Shown here one piece after another: positions 55,255 through 64,000 of a stretch of 64,000 nucleotides of DNA; positions within the stretch are counted from its first letter, which is position 1; each line of letters starts with the position of its first letter. The position numbers and the translations under genes were made by a program. The DNA is from Nematocida ironsii (lineage: Eukaryota; Microsporidia). The notes beneath the pieces are model-generated. The model had not been told where the DNA came from. It made no database searches and saw only the letters and a list, made by a program, of their open reading frames with translations. The DNA is taken from assembly GCA_001642415.1 (NCBI GenBank), contig LTDK01000094.1:55995-119994 (forward strand), given 5' to 3'.

Positions 55255-56238
55255 CTATGCACTTCCTCGGCTGGTTATGTGCTGGTACGATGCATCCACA
55301 CCATTCTGCAGCAAAGGAAGTATGTCTACTATCTCTTTGTACTCCTTGTTTTTTAGTGCTCCAATAAAACCTGCAGCAAAGGAGTCTCCAGCGCCATTTG
55401 TAAAGGCATCGCGTGAGACTGGCTTAGGTGACACTCTTCTAAGAGGACCGTTAGGAATTTTTCCAATGACATCCTCCGATCCATCGGTAATTGCATATGC
55501 AACATTAAGTGTGTCTAGCCACTCAATGAGAGACTCTTCATTGTCTTTTTTAGAAAGCTCATAATACTCTGACTTGTTTCCTATAATAAAGTCGGACAAG
55601 CGTATCATTTCGAGTATTTCGCTTCGGAACAGACTTACCATCTCCTGTGAAGAGAGGTTAATAATTGCGCAGAATCCAATTTTTTCTTTGTTAATGTGCA
55701 CTGCCATGTAGTCTTTCACTATATTAGGAAGGACAAACATAAAAGAAACAAAGTAGAATACAGTGTTTCCGTCTACTAGCCGTTCTATTTCTGTCTTTGC
55801 CTTGTCAGAATAGCACACTGAGCTGTCTTGCAGTGCAATGTTTGCCCGTTTATCGTTATTAATGAAAACATACGCCCAGCTTGTGGAAAATTTATCTCTT
55901 TTATCGAGGTATATGTTTACTTTGGTGTTCTGCATTTTCTCTTCTATTATCTCACCGTATGCGTCGCATCCAATAATTCCAAAAAAGTAGCACTGCAGCC
56001 AGTTAGAAAGAATTTTCTGAGTGTTGAACGTGGCACCCCCTGCTCTAAATGTGAATGAGTTGTTTTTGGTTTTTATGGATTTCATAACGTAATCATGTAT
56101 CTTATGGTGCTCTTTTTCTGAATAACTTACTATTGCATCTAAAGCCACTCCATTCTCCAAAAGAAAACTTTCTTCTATATTCACAAATATATCAAGCATC
56201 GGCGGGTAAATCGCTATGCATCGCTTTATTGTACGCAT
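55255..56238 (-). CDS. Adenosine kinase-like PfkB-family sugar kinase
   Basis: 327 residues. The family pattern is present: an N-terminal lobe with FRAGGATFNTQKILSNWL (GGxxxN substrate loop), FFGIIGCDAYGE, DFIIGNKSEYYEL (NxxE), YAITDGSEDVIG (TxG) and the anion-hole motif AFTNGAGDSFAAGFIGAL with catalytic Asp in GAGD. The overall layout fits adenosine kinase, which salvages host adenosine to AMP. In the DTxGAGD motif the first Asp is Phe. Catalytic residues look intact. Confidence 0.85.
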   Translation of the reverse strand: MRTIKRCIAIYPPMLDIFVNIEESFLLENGVALDAIVSYSEKEHHKIHDYVMKSIKTKNNSFTFRAGGATFNTQKILSNWLQCYFFGIIGCDAYGEIIEEKMQNTKVNIYLDKRDKFSTSWAYVFINNDKRANIALQDSSVCYSDKAKTEIERLVDGNTVFYFVSFMFVLPNIVKDYMAVHINKEKIGFCAIINLSSQEMVSLFRSEILEMIRLSDFIIGNKSEYYELSKKDNEESLIEWLDTLNVAYAITDGSEDVIGKIPNGPLRRVSPKPVSRDAFTNGAGDSFAAGFIGALKNKEYKEIVDILPLLQNGVDASYQHITSRGSA

Positions 56239-56885
56239 AGGAGTTAAAAAAATATTTGTACGTAAATACGCATGTTTTTAGAAAAAATTGTCTATAATCA
56301 GCTAGGATTACATTAAAAAAGTAAGTATAAAGTAGTGAATGCTAATATAATGCAAAATATGTGCAGTGTTTCTTTTGAAACTCATTTGAAGGCACTTATT
56401 TTCGGGATATTTTAATACAATTCAAAGTTTAGATAATTTAGCATGCTGTCTCGTATATCCAAAATAAAAAAGAGAGTTTCTTTTATATGGGCTTAATTCA
56501 TGTAGCTTAATTTTATAAGCTAGAGGTGTGTTTTGTATTTAAGGAAAATGTTGTTAGTTTTGGCAAAAAAGTCCCACTGGCTAAAAAATTAACTTAGTGG
56601 GACATAATTTAATTTTCTCAAGTATTTTTAGATTACTCTAGTTGGCATAAAATAACATAGAAATTCACCCCTAGTTCTATATTTTTTCGTATATTTATGT
56701 GTAATTAAAGAAAACACTCTAAGAGCTAATAAACATCGTAAATATAGAAAATATGAAAGTTGAAGCATGCAGTGTGTTACCACGATGCTGATTTTAAACA
56801 TCCTGGATTATATAAAAACAATAAATATTATTTAGACTCTAAATCGAATACTTTTACTTTATTCTAGAAGTATATCAAGTTATTC
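56239..56885. other. Intergenic region with a perfect hairpin
   Basis: AT-rich. Recurrent motif copy TATTTTCGGGATAT at 56397-56410, upstream of the adenosine kinase gene. A GTCCCACT hairpin lies at 56571-56603. No gene seen. Confidence 0.45.
56571..56603. repeat. 8-bp perfect inverted repeat (GTCCCACT/AGTGGGAC)
   Basis: GTCCCACT at 56571-56578 and AGTGGGAC at 56596-56603 flank a 17-nt AT-rich loop. It sits in a gene-free stretch. It could be a protein-binding site or a small RNA stem. Confidence 0.7.
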
Positions 56886-57089
56886 TCAGCAGTTGCAATT
56901 TTTAGAGCAGCATTTTTGACTAGAGTTGCAGTCATTACAGTCACAGCCATTATTTTTGCAATTCTGTTTATCACCGCCATTAATTGCTGAGCAACAGGAG
57001 CCCGTACAGGAACCTCCTGCTTTTACTTGGTAAATGTTGAAAACGGCTAAGAATGCAATTGTTAATACTAATACTTTTGTGAACTTCAT
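56886..57089 (-). CDS. Tiny secreted Cys-rich peptide
   Basis: 67 residues. A signal peptide at 1-24 (KVLVLTIAFLAVFNIYQVKA) is followed by about 43 residues with 11 cysteines (GSCTGSCCSA, NCKNNGCDCNDCNSSQKCCSKNCNC). The mature part is Gly/Asn/Asp/Ser-rich, with CC and CxC pairs. No family is recognised. It could be a metal-binding or disulfide-crosslinked extracellular peptide. The odd number of cysteines allows one free thiol. A TATA box and an inverted CCAAT lie upstream. Confidence 0.72.
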   Translation of the reverse strand: MKFTKVLVLTIAFLAVFNIYQVKAGGSCTGSCCSAINGGDKQNCKNNGCDCNDCNSSQKCCSKNCNC

Positions 57090-57654
57090 TATATTTGTCT
57101 AGAAGCGCACTGTATTTATACTTAAGTTGGTGATTTATCTGGCCAATGAGAATTTTTTACCCTTTTTATTTCTATAAACAACCAATTATTTTAGAGGGGG
57201 CATTGCATCATATATACTCCTGTCTATCTCATAAATTCTGAAATATTACAGCATAAAGGAGTATTTTATTTAAGATCATATTACCACTAAGTGCACTTTA
57301 GGCAGTATGTCTAGCAGTCTAGTAATAGATATTTAGAATAAATAATCTGCCATGAAATTAAGTGCAGTATAATGTCTTAAAATAAATATAAATTTGCTAA
57401 TAGCACGAAAACTGAGATATCTTAAAATACTTTATATGTCAATTCGACCTGTTGTAGTTTCTGTTTAAGGTGCGCATGCCAAAACAAAAACAGAAATGCC
57501 AGAATGTGCAAAAATGCATATTTTAGAGAAGTAGTTATGCTTAAGAAAACAAATTATTATAAAATTAATTTCATTTCAGAAGACAGAGGAGTATATTATG
57601 ACTATTTATTAATTGTTATCCTAATTAGAATTATGGCTTTCTTATTACACACAA
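57090..57654. other. Intergenic region
   Basis: AT-rich. A 70-codon plus-strand frame (57504-57716) overlaps the kleisin 3' end and lacks coding features. Beyond the promoter elements near 57113-57147 nothing is seen. Confidence 0.45.
57113..57147 (-). promoter_or_regulatory. TATA and CCAAT elements of the Cys-rich peptide gene
   Basis: On the minus strand, TATAAATA (57120-57113) lies about 24 bp before the ATG. An ATTGG (CCAAT on plus) is at 57147-57143. Confidence 0.5.
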
Positions 57655-59304
57655 CTATCCCAAAGGCGTATCCAGAGACAGTGCAGAAATATTTGGAAGT
57701 GGCTCAGTGGTTGTAGAGGTGATTCTCAGATTTTTCTCATTTGCCAGGTGCAGAAGAGATACAAGATAGAACTGCACAGATACCTTCTGCTCCGGGATAG
57801 TATTATACATTTCATTTACTTTCTTTTCTCCCTGCTGAATTTTATCCCACATGTTCTCTTTTATCTTTACTATATCGTTTCTGCGTGCTTTTCTTAGTGC
57901 GCTCTGTAGAAGTCTACGGGATAGAAGAGTAGTGGGCGCAGTACCTGCGTCTTCCTGTGTATAGCTCAATGGCGCATTATTTTCTGCAACATCCTGCTCT
58001 ATATCTGCATGCGCTGGAGGAACAAAGTTTGTATCTTCCTGGTCTGCATACGCAGTATCTGGCATGTCAAGTATAGATGGAGAAGTGCTGTGTGCCGTGC
58101 TTTCCTTTCCATATACTCCGTGTACTTTTTCGGTTGCATGCAGCGTTCCTGGGAAAACAAACATTTTATATAGATCTTCTATTCCTACATTATGATCAGG
58201 AGGAAGTGTATTGCAGTTCTTTCGCCTTTCTGATATTTGCTGGGGAGTCATTACAATATTCTCGCCCTTCTCAAACAAGGAGGAAATTGGAAGATGTGTG
58301 TCAGTAAGGAAGTCGATAACTGCCTTCTTTCTTTCCCTGCAATCTGTTTTTTCTTTTTGCTTTCTCCGAGAATGCACTTTCCAGTGAGAGGGCCCTGCCC
58401 ATCCCTTGGCATACCCAAATGGAGTATACACCAGATGAAGATCTTCCTTACTGGGGCGAAACTGCTCTACCATTTGGCCAGGTACTTCTGCCTCGCCGCT
58501 GTATTCTGCGCTAGGACTTGCGCCGTCTGGGAAATCATCAGCCGGCGCGCTGTTCATATATGAGCTATACCCTGCGAATGTAGCTGTGCTTTCCTTATAT
58601 CCATATTCCAAGCGGTCAGTGTCATAGCTTATGTTGTATGCGTATGTGGGAAGAACCAGCTCTTCCACTGATTTGTCTGGAGTAAATGTTGCAAACATAG
58701 GGCTTATGTACTTTTTATTCTCTCCCAGATATAGAGACTGTCTAAGCGCAGAAAAGTTTAAAGAGTGTGTGTTTTCCATCGAGTGCGGTTCAACAGCTTC
58801 ACTAGCTTTCTCTACCTCTACTGTACCCTGCTTACTAGGAAGCCGCAGAACATGAAATCCCTCGCCATCTTTCCACTTGAGGAGGTGCATGAGAAGCCCC
58901 CTTGTATCTCCTTCTTTAAACTCTCTTGAAAGGTGTTCAAGTATTTCATCGTCCAGCGATGCTATTCTATGCTTAATAAGAATAGCCTCTGGGTTTGGCT
59001 CTATCGTTGGGTGCACTCTCACTCGAGATTTCTGTTTCTCTGGCTCCTTTGACCGCCCTACAGAATCCATTAGCTTGTCTGCTTCATCCACCACGCTGTC
59101 CACACGCGTGCTGTATACCTTCACGCACCCATCAAGCACTATGCTTGCGTGCTGAAAGTTCATGTTGTTTGTCTCCTTTTCCTTAAATTTTTCTATGTTA
59201 GAGAATTCCTCGATAAGAGTAGAGTGCCATGTTGTCTTTGCATTTATTTTGCTCTCAATTGACTCTTTTAGAAGGTCTGCTATTTCTCTTTCTCCTGCAG
59301 TCAT
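57655..59304 (-). CDS. BRN1: Condensin kleisin subunit Brn1/CAP-H
   Basis: 549 residues. The N-terminal kleisin signature is clear: INAKTTWHSTLIEEFSN, then NNMNFQHASIVLDGCVKVYSTRVDSVVDEADKLMDSVGRS (Barren family). The middle is poorly conserved. The C-terminal winged helix region KENMWDKIQQGEKKVNEMYNTIPEQKVSVQFYLVSLLHLANEKNLRI fits the ATPase-binding C-terminus. It closes the SMC2-SMC4 ring for mitotic chromosome compaction. It is shorter than yeast Brn1 (about 754). Confidence 0.9.
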   Translation of the reverse strand: MTAGEREIADLLKESIESKINAKTTWHSTLIEEFSNIEKFKEKETNNMNFQHASIVLDGCVKVYSTRVDSVVDEADKLMDSVGRSKEPEKQKSRVRVHPTIEPNPEAILIKHRIASLDDEILEHLSREFKEGDTRGLLMHLLKWKDGEGFHVLRLPSKQGTVEVEKASEAVEPHSMENTHSLNFSALRQSLYLGENKKYISPMFATFTPDKSVEELVLPTYAYNISYDTDRLEYGYKESTATFAGYSSYMNSAPADDFPDGASPSAEYSGEAEVPGQMVEQFRPSKEDLHLVYTPFGYAKGWAGPSHWKVHSRRKQKEKTDCRERKKAVIDFLTDTHLPISSLFEKGENIVMTPQQISERRKNCNTLPPDHNVGIEDLYKMFVFPGTLHATEKVHGVYGKESTAHSTSPSILDMPDTAYADQEDTNFVPPAHADIEQDVAENNAPLSYTQEDAGTAPTTLLSRRLLQSALRKARRNDIVKIKENMWDKIQQGEKKVNEMYNTIPEQKVSVQFYLVSLLHLANEKNLRITSTTTEPLPNISALSLDTPLG

Positions 59305-59529
59305 GGATATTTTTGTCGAAATAAAAAGTGTAATTAAATAGAGAATGGCCTATTTTCCTGCGCGCTTAAAGTAACTTTTTACTGCACATTATAAGTTATG
59401 CAAAAAATATTTCCATTGCAGGCTGCTGTCTTTTGGATATTGATCTTCTATTTTGTTATATTTGGGCATATGAAAAAAATTAATTGGAATGCAGATGTAA
59501 TTCTTATCTAGAAATTATTAAAACAGGGA

Positions 59530-59907
59530 ATGAAATCTTTACGAGAAGAAGAGCAAAGAAATGGATGCAAAGAACTGCGCAGTCCTATACTTCACGCGGG
59601 GGCAAAGAAAAAGGAGGATGCTGCAGACACAGTCATTACATATACAAACAAGGAAGGGGAGCGCGTCTTACGAATCGTCAATCTTATACAAACAATGGAG
59701 CGTACACCTGAAAAAGTTGAAACTGTGGTTTCTGTGCGAACCCTTTCCTCCGTGGATAGAAATGTAAACATGGGCGTGCTTGAAAACCTGTGCATTTTTT
59801 GCGACTCTCCTGTTGATACACAGGCATCAACTCTTTTGTGCGCACAGTGTTTACAGGCAGAACCGCAGAAACCTGCGGATACCTCTTCATACTATAACTT
59901 TTTTTGA
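59530..59907 (+). CDS. eIF3g-like N-terminal domain protein (no RRM)
   Basis: 125 residues. ADTVITYTNKEGERVLRIVNLIQTMERTPEKVETVVSVRTLSSVDRN is similar in order to the eIF3g N-terminus ([38 protein letters not shown] in yeast Tif35). It is followed by a CxxC...CxxC cluster (CIFCDSPVDTQASTLLCAQC) where eIF3g has its zinc knuckle. The RRM that follows in eIF3g is absent. The call is tentative. Confidence 0.45.
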   Translation: MKSLREEEQRNGCKELRSPILHAGAKKKEDAADTVITYTNKEGERVLRIVNLIQTMERTPEKVETVVSVRTLSSVDRNVNMGVLENLCIFCDSPVDTQASTLLCAQCLQAEPQKPADTSSYYNFF

Positions 59908-60585
59908 GTACATGCACACAGTTCCAGTTATATTTCGGGGCGTAATCTGCACCCAATGAATAGAGTGTATATATGCAATGCTGCCTTAAATGTTATGATA
60001 CATTAGATGATTAATCCAAAATTTAATTTCTGTTCGCCTAGCTTCAGCAGTATCACACTGTATTCTGTTTTTAGGCTGCACTGCTGCATAATTTGGTAAA
60101 TAATTAGTTAAATAAACACAAAATTGTTCTAGTAAACTGTTTTCTTTATATATAGCCAAAAATGTTTGCACAGGCTTCTTTATATTATAGGATATTTTCT
60201 GTGTTGTAAAATATAGCTAGATTAATTAAAGGTTTATATAATGATTTATTTTACAGAACTATCAAGTATAGATAAATAGATGATCTGTTTGCTACTGTTT
60301 TCTAGTGCACGACGCATTCATATAGAAATACATTCTGAAATCCAAGAAATCTCTATTATTGTTATATACTAGTAAAAAGAGAAAATACTCCACAAATCGG
60401 CTTTAAGCGGTGTGTATTTCTATATACTAAGAAAAAGTAGATGTAGTGACGGGACGTTATCTGTGTATACTGGCAGAATCTAGTAGTATATACAGATAAG
60501 CATACATTGGCCCATTACACATCTATTCTTTGGCTTTGGATAGTTTTATTATTTTTCTAGTATACACAGTGAATACAATATAATT
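59908..60585. other. Intergenic region with an imperfect hairpin
   Basis: Convergent gap. Recurrent motif copy TATTTCGGGGCGTA at 59931-59944, 24 bp after the stop of the upstream gene. A long hairpin is at 60457-60499. No gene seen. Confidence 0.45.
60457..60499. repeat. 15-bp imperfect inverted repeat
   Basis: TTATCTGTGTATACT (60457-60471) and AGTATATACAGATAA (60485-60499) pair at 14 of 15 positions plus one G-U, around a 13-nt loop. In the 3' flank of the RING-H2 gene it could form an RNA hairpin. Confidence 0.7.
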
Positions 60586-61656
60586 CTATTGTGTGTGGTA
60601 GTCTGGGTGGATGTAGTCGCTGTTCTTAACTAAACTCTGGCAGTATGGGCACCTGTTTGAGTACTGCTTTAACCACGTATCGATACACTCTATATGGTAG
60701 ATGTGATTACAGGGAAGAAGCCGGCAGTTAGACTCTGGTAAAAACTGTTCAAAGCATATCACACAGTCTTGTGGAACCGGCGGATCACTGGGTGGTATGT
60801 TTATATACAGCATTGTGGGAATCATCTGCAGATCTTGAGAGGCCACTGTTTTGGGAGCTGGCCTGCGCACTGCGTGTCTACTAATAAACAGGTATAGCCC
60901 ACCAATGGCAACAGTCATTATGCTTATTAAAACAAGTGCTGCAAACGGTGCTACTGTGTCTTGAAGTCCCTGCTTTGGGGATATCTCAATATATATTGTA
61001 GGCACCAAAGGCCCCATTATATGGGATATTATTGGGTTTGATATTGCTTTGAAATATACTAGATCTTCTGCTGTTTGCATTCCAATTACGCGCGGGCCTT
61101 TAATATGGCTGCTGCACATTTTCAATAGATCATCTATCTGAGAAGTGGTTGTGCATACAACTACAAGAAACCCATCGTATTTAATTGCCTCCAGAAATGA
61201 TATAGCATCTTTTATAGTAGAATCGTAACTTGTTAACAGTGCACTGTTGTTTTTCAGATCAATTATAAAGTTTTTTAGTTCTCTGTTATATTTACTGTCT
61301 TTTTTAGCTATGTTTATAAGGCTTATCCCATTTTCCTGCACAGAAGGATCCTCGCGCAGTATTAGTGGTATTTCAATTTGAGCTCTTTCCTCAAATAAGC
61401 GTGTTAGCATGTATTCTATTGAATTAGATGAAATGGATATTGCTTTTTTTGTGCTGGTTTTATGTATAAAATACAGCGTGTTTGTATCGCAGTACGCGCT
61501 GTACTCTTTCCGGCCCATCAACATCTTTCCATCCTTTACCATCCTTTCCGTCTGCACTGCCACCATGATTTTTTCTCCCACTAAACCTTCAATAGAAACA
61601 ATCTTTGCTGTTACTATCTGAAAAAATAGCACTCCGGCTCTAAGTAGAAAATACAT
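60586..61656 (-). CDS. Membrane RING-H2 ubiquitin ligase
   Basis: 356 residues from ATG at 61656. A signal peptide or anchor (MYFLLRAGVLFFQIVTA) is followed by a lumenal domain (about 25-250) resembling a PA-type domain. One TM helix (AALVLISIMTVAIGGLYLFIS) and a cytosolic RING-H2 follow (CVICFEQFLPESNCRLLPCNHIYHIECIDTWLKQYSNRCPYCQ). The layout fits GRAIL/RNF13-type endosomal ligases. The longer frame to 61740 lacks a better start. A CCCGAAAT motif lies 7-19 bp upstream of the start. Confidence 0.85.
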   Translation of the reverse strand: MYFLLRAGVLFFQIVTAKIVSIEGLVGEKIMVAVQTERMVKDGKMLMGRKEYSAYCDTNTLYFIHKTSTKKAISISSNSIEYMLTRLFEERAQIEIPLILREDPSVQENGISLINIAKKDSKYNRELKNFIIDLKNNSALLTSYDSTIKDAISFLEAIKYDGFLVVVCTTTSQIDDLLKMCSSHIKGPRVIGMQTAEDLVYFKAISNPIISHIMGPLVPTIYIEISPKQGLQDTVAPFAALVLISIMTVAIGGLYLFISRHAVRRPAPKTVASQDLQMIPTMLYINIPPSDPPVPQDCVICFEQFLPESNCRLLPCNHIYHIECIDTWLKQYSNRCPYCQSLVKNSDYIHPDYHTQ

Positions 61657-62642
61657 AACCCAAAGCCCGAAATTTAATCTATAAAAATAATTATTAAATA
61701 AACACGGATAAACAGATCTTAGAAGAGATATATTTCGCACTACATGTCAATAAATAAACTATTGTTTTTAGGTCTATGTAATTTCTTTCCCAAATAAAAT
61801 ATAGCCCAAAATGCACTAGTATATGTGTGTTTGTGTTATAGTATTCATTCTAAGCTAATTCAATAGTTAGATGTACCACAAAGTGTTATTTTCTGTGCTC
61901 TATTACAAAAGAAAGCTTCTAAACCATTACTGAACTTCTTTTTTCACTGATACATGTCTACACATAGAAAGTATTTTTCCCATACAAATTGCTAATCGGC
62001 GGTTCTATTTAATTTATATGTTTAGGGGGTTTAATTGTAGTTTATGCTTTATTTGACACCTATTTATGGCCATGTGCACAAGAAGTATAAATTAATTTAT
62101 AAAAACAATACGCTGTAAATTGTGCGTGAAAGTGCTGTTGCTAGAATATGGATAGCAATAAACCTATTCGGCCAATGAAGTACTCCAAAATTACTTTCTA
62201 TCAAAATATATACTGTTAATACTAAGTGTTCTCTTATTCATAGTAGTACTATAAGTAGACTGCTTGTTTTCTTTGGGATTTCTAGTTATTCTAATTTAAA
62301 TCCAAAAATCTCTTTTATACTCATAGCTATTTATTTTGTTTCTTTCAAAATGCACTTATATAAAATTTAGTCTGTATTTATAGAGAATATGCAACAATTG
62401 TTCTATTTAAATAGCTAAGAAATTATTTTAAGAAAGCGGCATTAAAAGGTTTTATTTATTTTCCATTTAATAAAGATATATATTGTAATAAGAGCATTGG
62501 GATCTCTGGGAAATAGAAGAATATTAATTGTCCAGAAGATGCCTATGGAGAGTCCTAGTGTCTATTTTATGTTTTTATATATGATTTCGAGTTATATGCT
62601 GTAGTAGTAATTCCTTCTAATATTTGCAAAAGTTTTAACTAA
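61657..62642. other. Intergenic divergent region
   Basis: 986 bp. Motif copy AAGCCCGAAATTT at 61663-61675, close to the RING-H2 start. A degenerate ATTTCGAGTTATAT is at 62584-62597 before the SNARE gene, and a CCAAT pentamer is at 62172-62176. No gene seen. Confidence 0.45.
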
Positions 62643-63446
62643 ATGGCAAGTACAGAGTTTATGGAGTTTCTTTCATGTGTTAAAGAAAAAGGAAAGGAGA
62701 TATCTTTGTTGTCTGCTGATGTAGAGATGATACATATGCTAAAGTCTCGGTACTTAGCGTGTGTTATGGACCGCGCAGCACAAGACAACATTATTGATGT
62801 TTTTAAAGAAAATAGTCTAGCATTTCACACAAAGTGCAAAGAAATAAAAACCGGAATAGAGCAGATAAAAGAGAAGTATGTTCAGAACGAATCGTTCCAT
62901 ATTAATATGGAGAGGCATATTATGGTTCTGTACACAAATCTAAAGAATATATCTAAAAAGTTTCTTGACGCAAAGTCTTCATTTTTAAAGCTAATAGATG
63001 AGAGAGGGGCTTCTCATAGCAATACTTTTAATGAAGAAACTTCTTCAGAGGCTAGAAATACTCCAGCACTGTCAAATAGAGCAGGAGGTGCGAGAGAGAA
63101 AAGTGGTAATGAAAATGACTCTGAGGCAGAAGTCAAGGCAGATAAGAGCATCCAAAACATTTTATCCACACTTAATGAGCTAAACACTACATTTATTGAG
63201 CTAAATCAAATTATAAGCAGTTCTTCGTTTGATATAGAAGGGGCTGCTTCTAAAAGCTTTTATAATAGAAATACTACGATTGGGGTTAACACGCAAATTG
63301 AGACCAGCATAGTGCGCAGGAAAAAAAGAAGAATGTTTAAAGTAGTTATACTTGTTCTTTTGTTAATAGTATGTACAGCTCTAGGGGTATTCTGCGGCAG
63401 GAGTATTCTAGATTTTATAATTAAACTAAAAGATGCTTTGAAGTAG
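62643..63446 (+). CDS. Syntaxin-like Qa-SNARE candidate
   Basis: 267 residues. The N-terminal half is helical, like a Habc bundle. A Ser/Glu-rich linker follows, then a degenerate SNARE-like helix (IQNILSTLNELNTTFIELNQIISSSSFDIEGAASKSFYNRNTTIGVNTQIETSI), a basic stretch (VRRKKRRM), a TM helix (FKVVILVLLLIVCTALGVFCG) and a short luminal end. The Habc-SNARE-TM order suits an Sso1/syntaxin-like protein. Identity is low, so the exact SNARE class is uncertain. Confidence 0.62.
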   Translation: MASTEFMEFLSCVKEKGKEISLLSADVEMIHMLKSRYLACVMDRAAQDNIIDVFKENSLAFHTKCKEIKTGIEQIKEKYVQNESFHINMERHIMVLYTNLKNISKKFLDAKSSFLKLIDERGASHSNTFNEETSSEARNTPALSNRAGGAREKSGNENDSEAEVKADKSIQNILSTLNELNTTFIELNQIISSSSFDIEGAASKSFYNRNTTIGVNTQIETSIVRRKKRRMFKVVILVLLLIVCTALGVFCGRSILDFIIKLKDALK

Positions 63447-64000
63447 GCAGTAGCTATACTTTGGGTATATTTCGGGAACTTGCTATGTATACTGAGAAGT
63501 TCTAGTGGGTCTAGTGGGTGTTTCAGCAGTATAATAAAGCTATTGTTCATTTTTATGTTTCTTTTTGTATAGTTCTATTTGGATTCTAAGGTGTATTTGT
63601 GCTGACTCTGTGCTCTATTTTAAATTGTATTTCAGTGTATATCTCTAGCCTATACTATATAAGATATATATTATTTGAAATAGCTTTCTGTAGGTTGCAC
63701 TTCACATATCAAACCTGTTTATTGAGTCTTTGCCCCTGTACACAGAAGAATACCTTGGATTGTTTTGTGGTTCTATGTGCTTCTGGTCTAATAGAATTGT
63801 GTAGGTTTTTATCAAGTAATTATGAAAACATACATTGGCTTCTAATTATTTTCTTTTTATTTATGTAAAGTGTACACATTATAATAAATAATTTAACCAT
63901 TGCTTATAATAATAAAAGAAATTTATTATTGTAGAATAGAATGTGCACGGAAAGAAAATCAGTGGGTGTGAAATATACACGTGCGGCCATATGCCTGCGT
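63447..64000. other. Right-edge intergenic region
   Basis: AT-rich with one recurrent motif copy (TATATTTCGGGAAC at 63467-63480), 20 bp past the SNARE stop codon. An 89-codon frame at 63599-63868 is rich in Cys, Leu and Tyr with no coding signature and is not called. Confidence 0.45.

Noticed and set aside
57504..57716. 70-codon plus-strand frame near the kleisin 3' end
   Set aside because: Overlaps the end of the Brn1 gene and has no recognisable pattern.
63599..63868. 89-codon plus-strand frame at the right edge
   Set aside because: Hydrophobic and Cys-rich without a clean signal peptide or domain; typical of AT-rich noncoding translation.
1..64000. CRISPR arrays, insertion sequences, spliceosomal introns, further tRNAs or rRNAs
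   Set aside because: I saw no repeat-spacer arrays, no transposase frames, no gene that needs splicing to read through, and no other intact tRNA T-arm.

Overview
The window is a 64 kb piece of a compact, AT-rich eukaryotic nuclear genome, most likely from a microsporidian and possibly Nematocida-like. About 48 protein genes lie on both strands, are read here without introns, and are separated by short AT-rich gaps. Many proteins are shorter than their relatives in other eukaryotes. The RNA genes are a eukaryotic-type RNase P RNA (minus strand, about 3240-3468) and one tRNA-Leu(CAG) at 40385-40466. The taxonomic call is inference from genome style and gene set. The genus in particular cannot be settled without a search.

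Layout. 0.7-7 kb: Pcl-like cyclin, SUMO, an unknown protein, RNase P RNA, polyprenol-reductase-like protein, type I J-protein and an RbAp48/Hat2 WD40 protein. 7-16 kb: aquaporin, Rad54-like SNF2 ATPase, two low-complexity proteins, a secreted glutathione-peroxidase-like protein, an Ofd1/Tpa1-like dioxygenase and an Arf-like protein without a P-loop. 16-25 kb: Sec62, DNAJC9-like J-protein, Npl4, a 948-residue orphan and a small secreted helical protein. 24.7-34 kb: Rmd5-like RING protein, a PKC-like pseudokinase, a membrane protein, a cullin, ribosomal uL10 and SBDS/Sdo1. 34-46 kb: three polytopic membrane proteins, Sof1, eL24, tRNA-Leu, Cks1, Kti12-like protein, a Csm3/Swi3-like candidate, a secreted Cys-repeat protein and Pop4/Rpp29. 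46-64 kb: glycyl-tRNA synthetase, Dbp8-like helicase, a Nem1/SCP-like pseudophosphatase, a p24 cargo receptor, an orphan, Rrp1/Nop52, adenosine kinase, a tiny secreted Cys-rich peptide, condensin kleisin Brn1/CAP-H, an eIF3g-like fragment, a membrane RING-H2 protein and a syntaxin-like SNARE.

Shared functions. Several genes serve ribosome and tRNA biogenesis (RNase P RNA, Pop4, Sof1, Dbp8, Rrp1, SBDS, uL10, eL24, GlyRS, Kti12). Others serve protein turnover (SUMO, cullin, Rmd5, Npl4, RING-H2), the ER and secretory pathway (Sec62, p24, SNARE, polyprenol reductase), and chromatin (RbAp48, DNAJC9, Rad54, Brn1).

The most striking pattern is the number of recognisable enzyme folds whose catalytic signatures are lost. 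These are the PKC-like protein (DFG to NLS, HRDLK to YRDLR), the SCP/Nem1 phosphatase (DxDxT/V to GLEGV), the Arf-like GTPase (no P-loop) and Kti12 (Walker A broken). A type I J-protein also carries HSD in place of HPD. A second pattern is a recurrent intergenic motif close to TATAACCCGAAATA, found in at least 17 places. A third is three divergent gene pairs whose start codons are only 24-29 bp apart.
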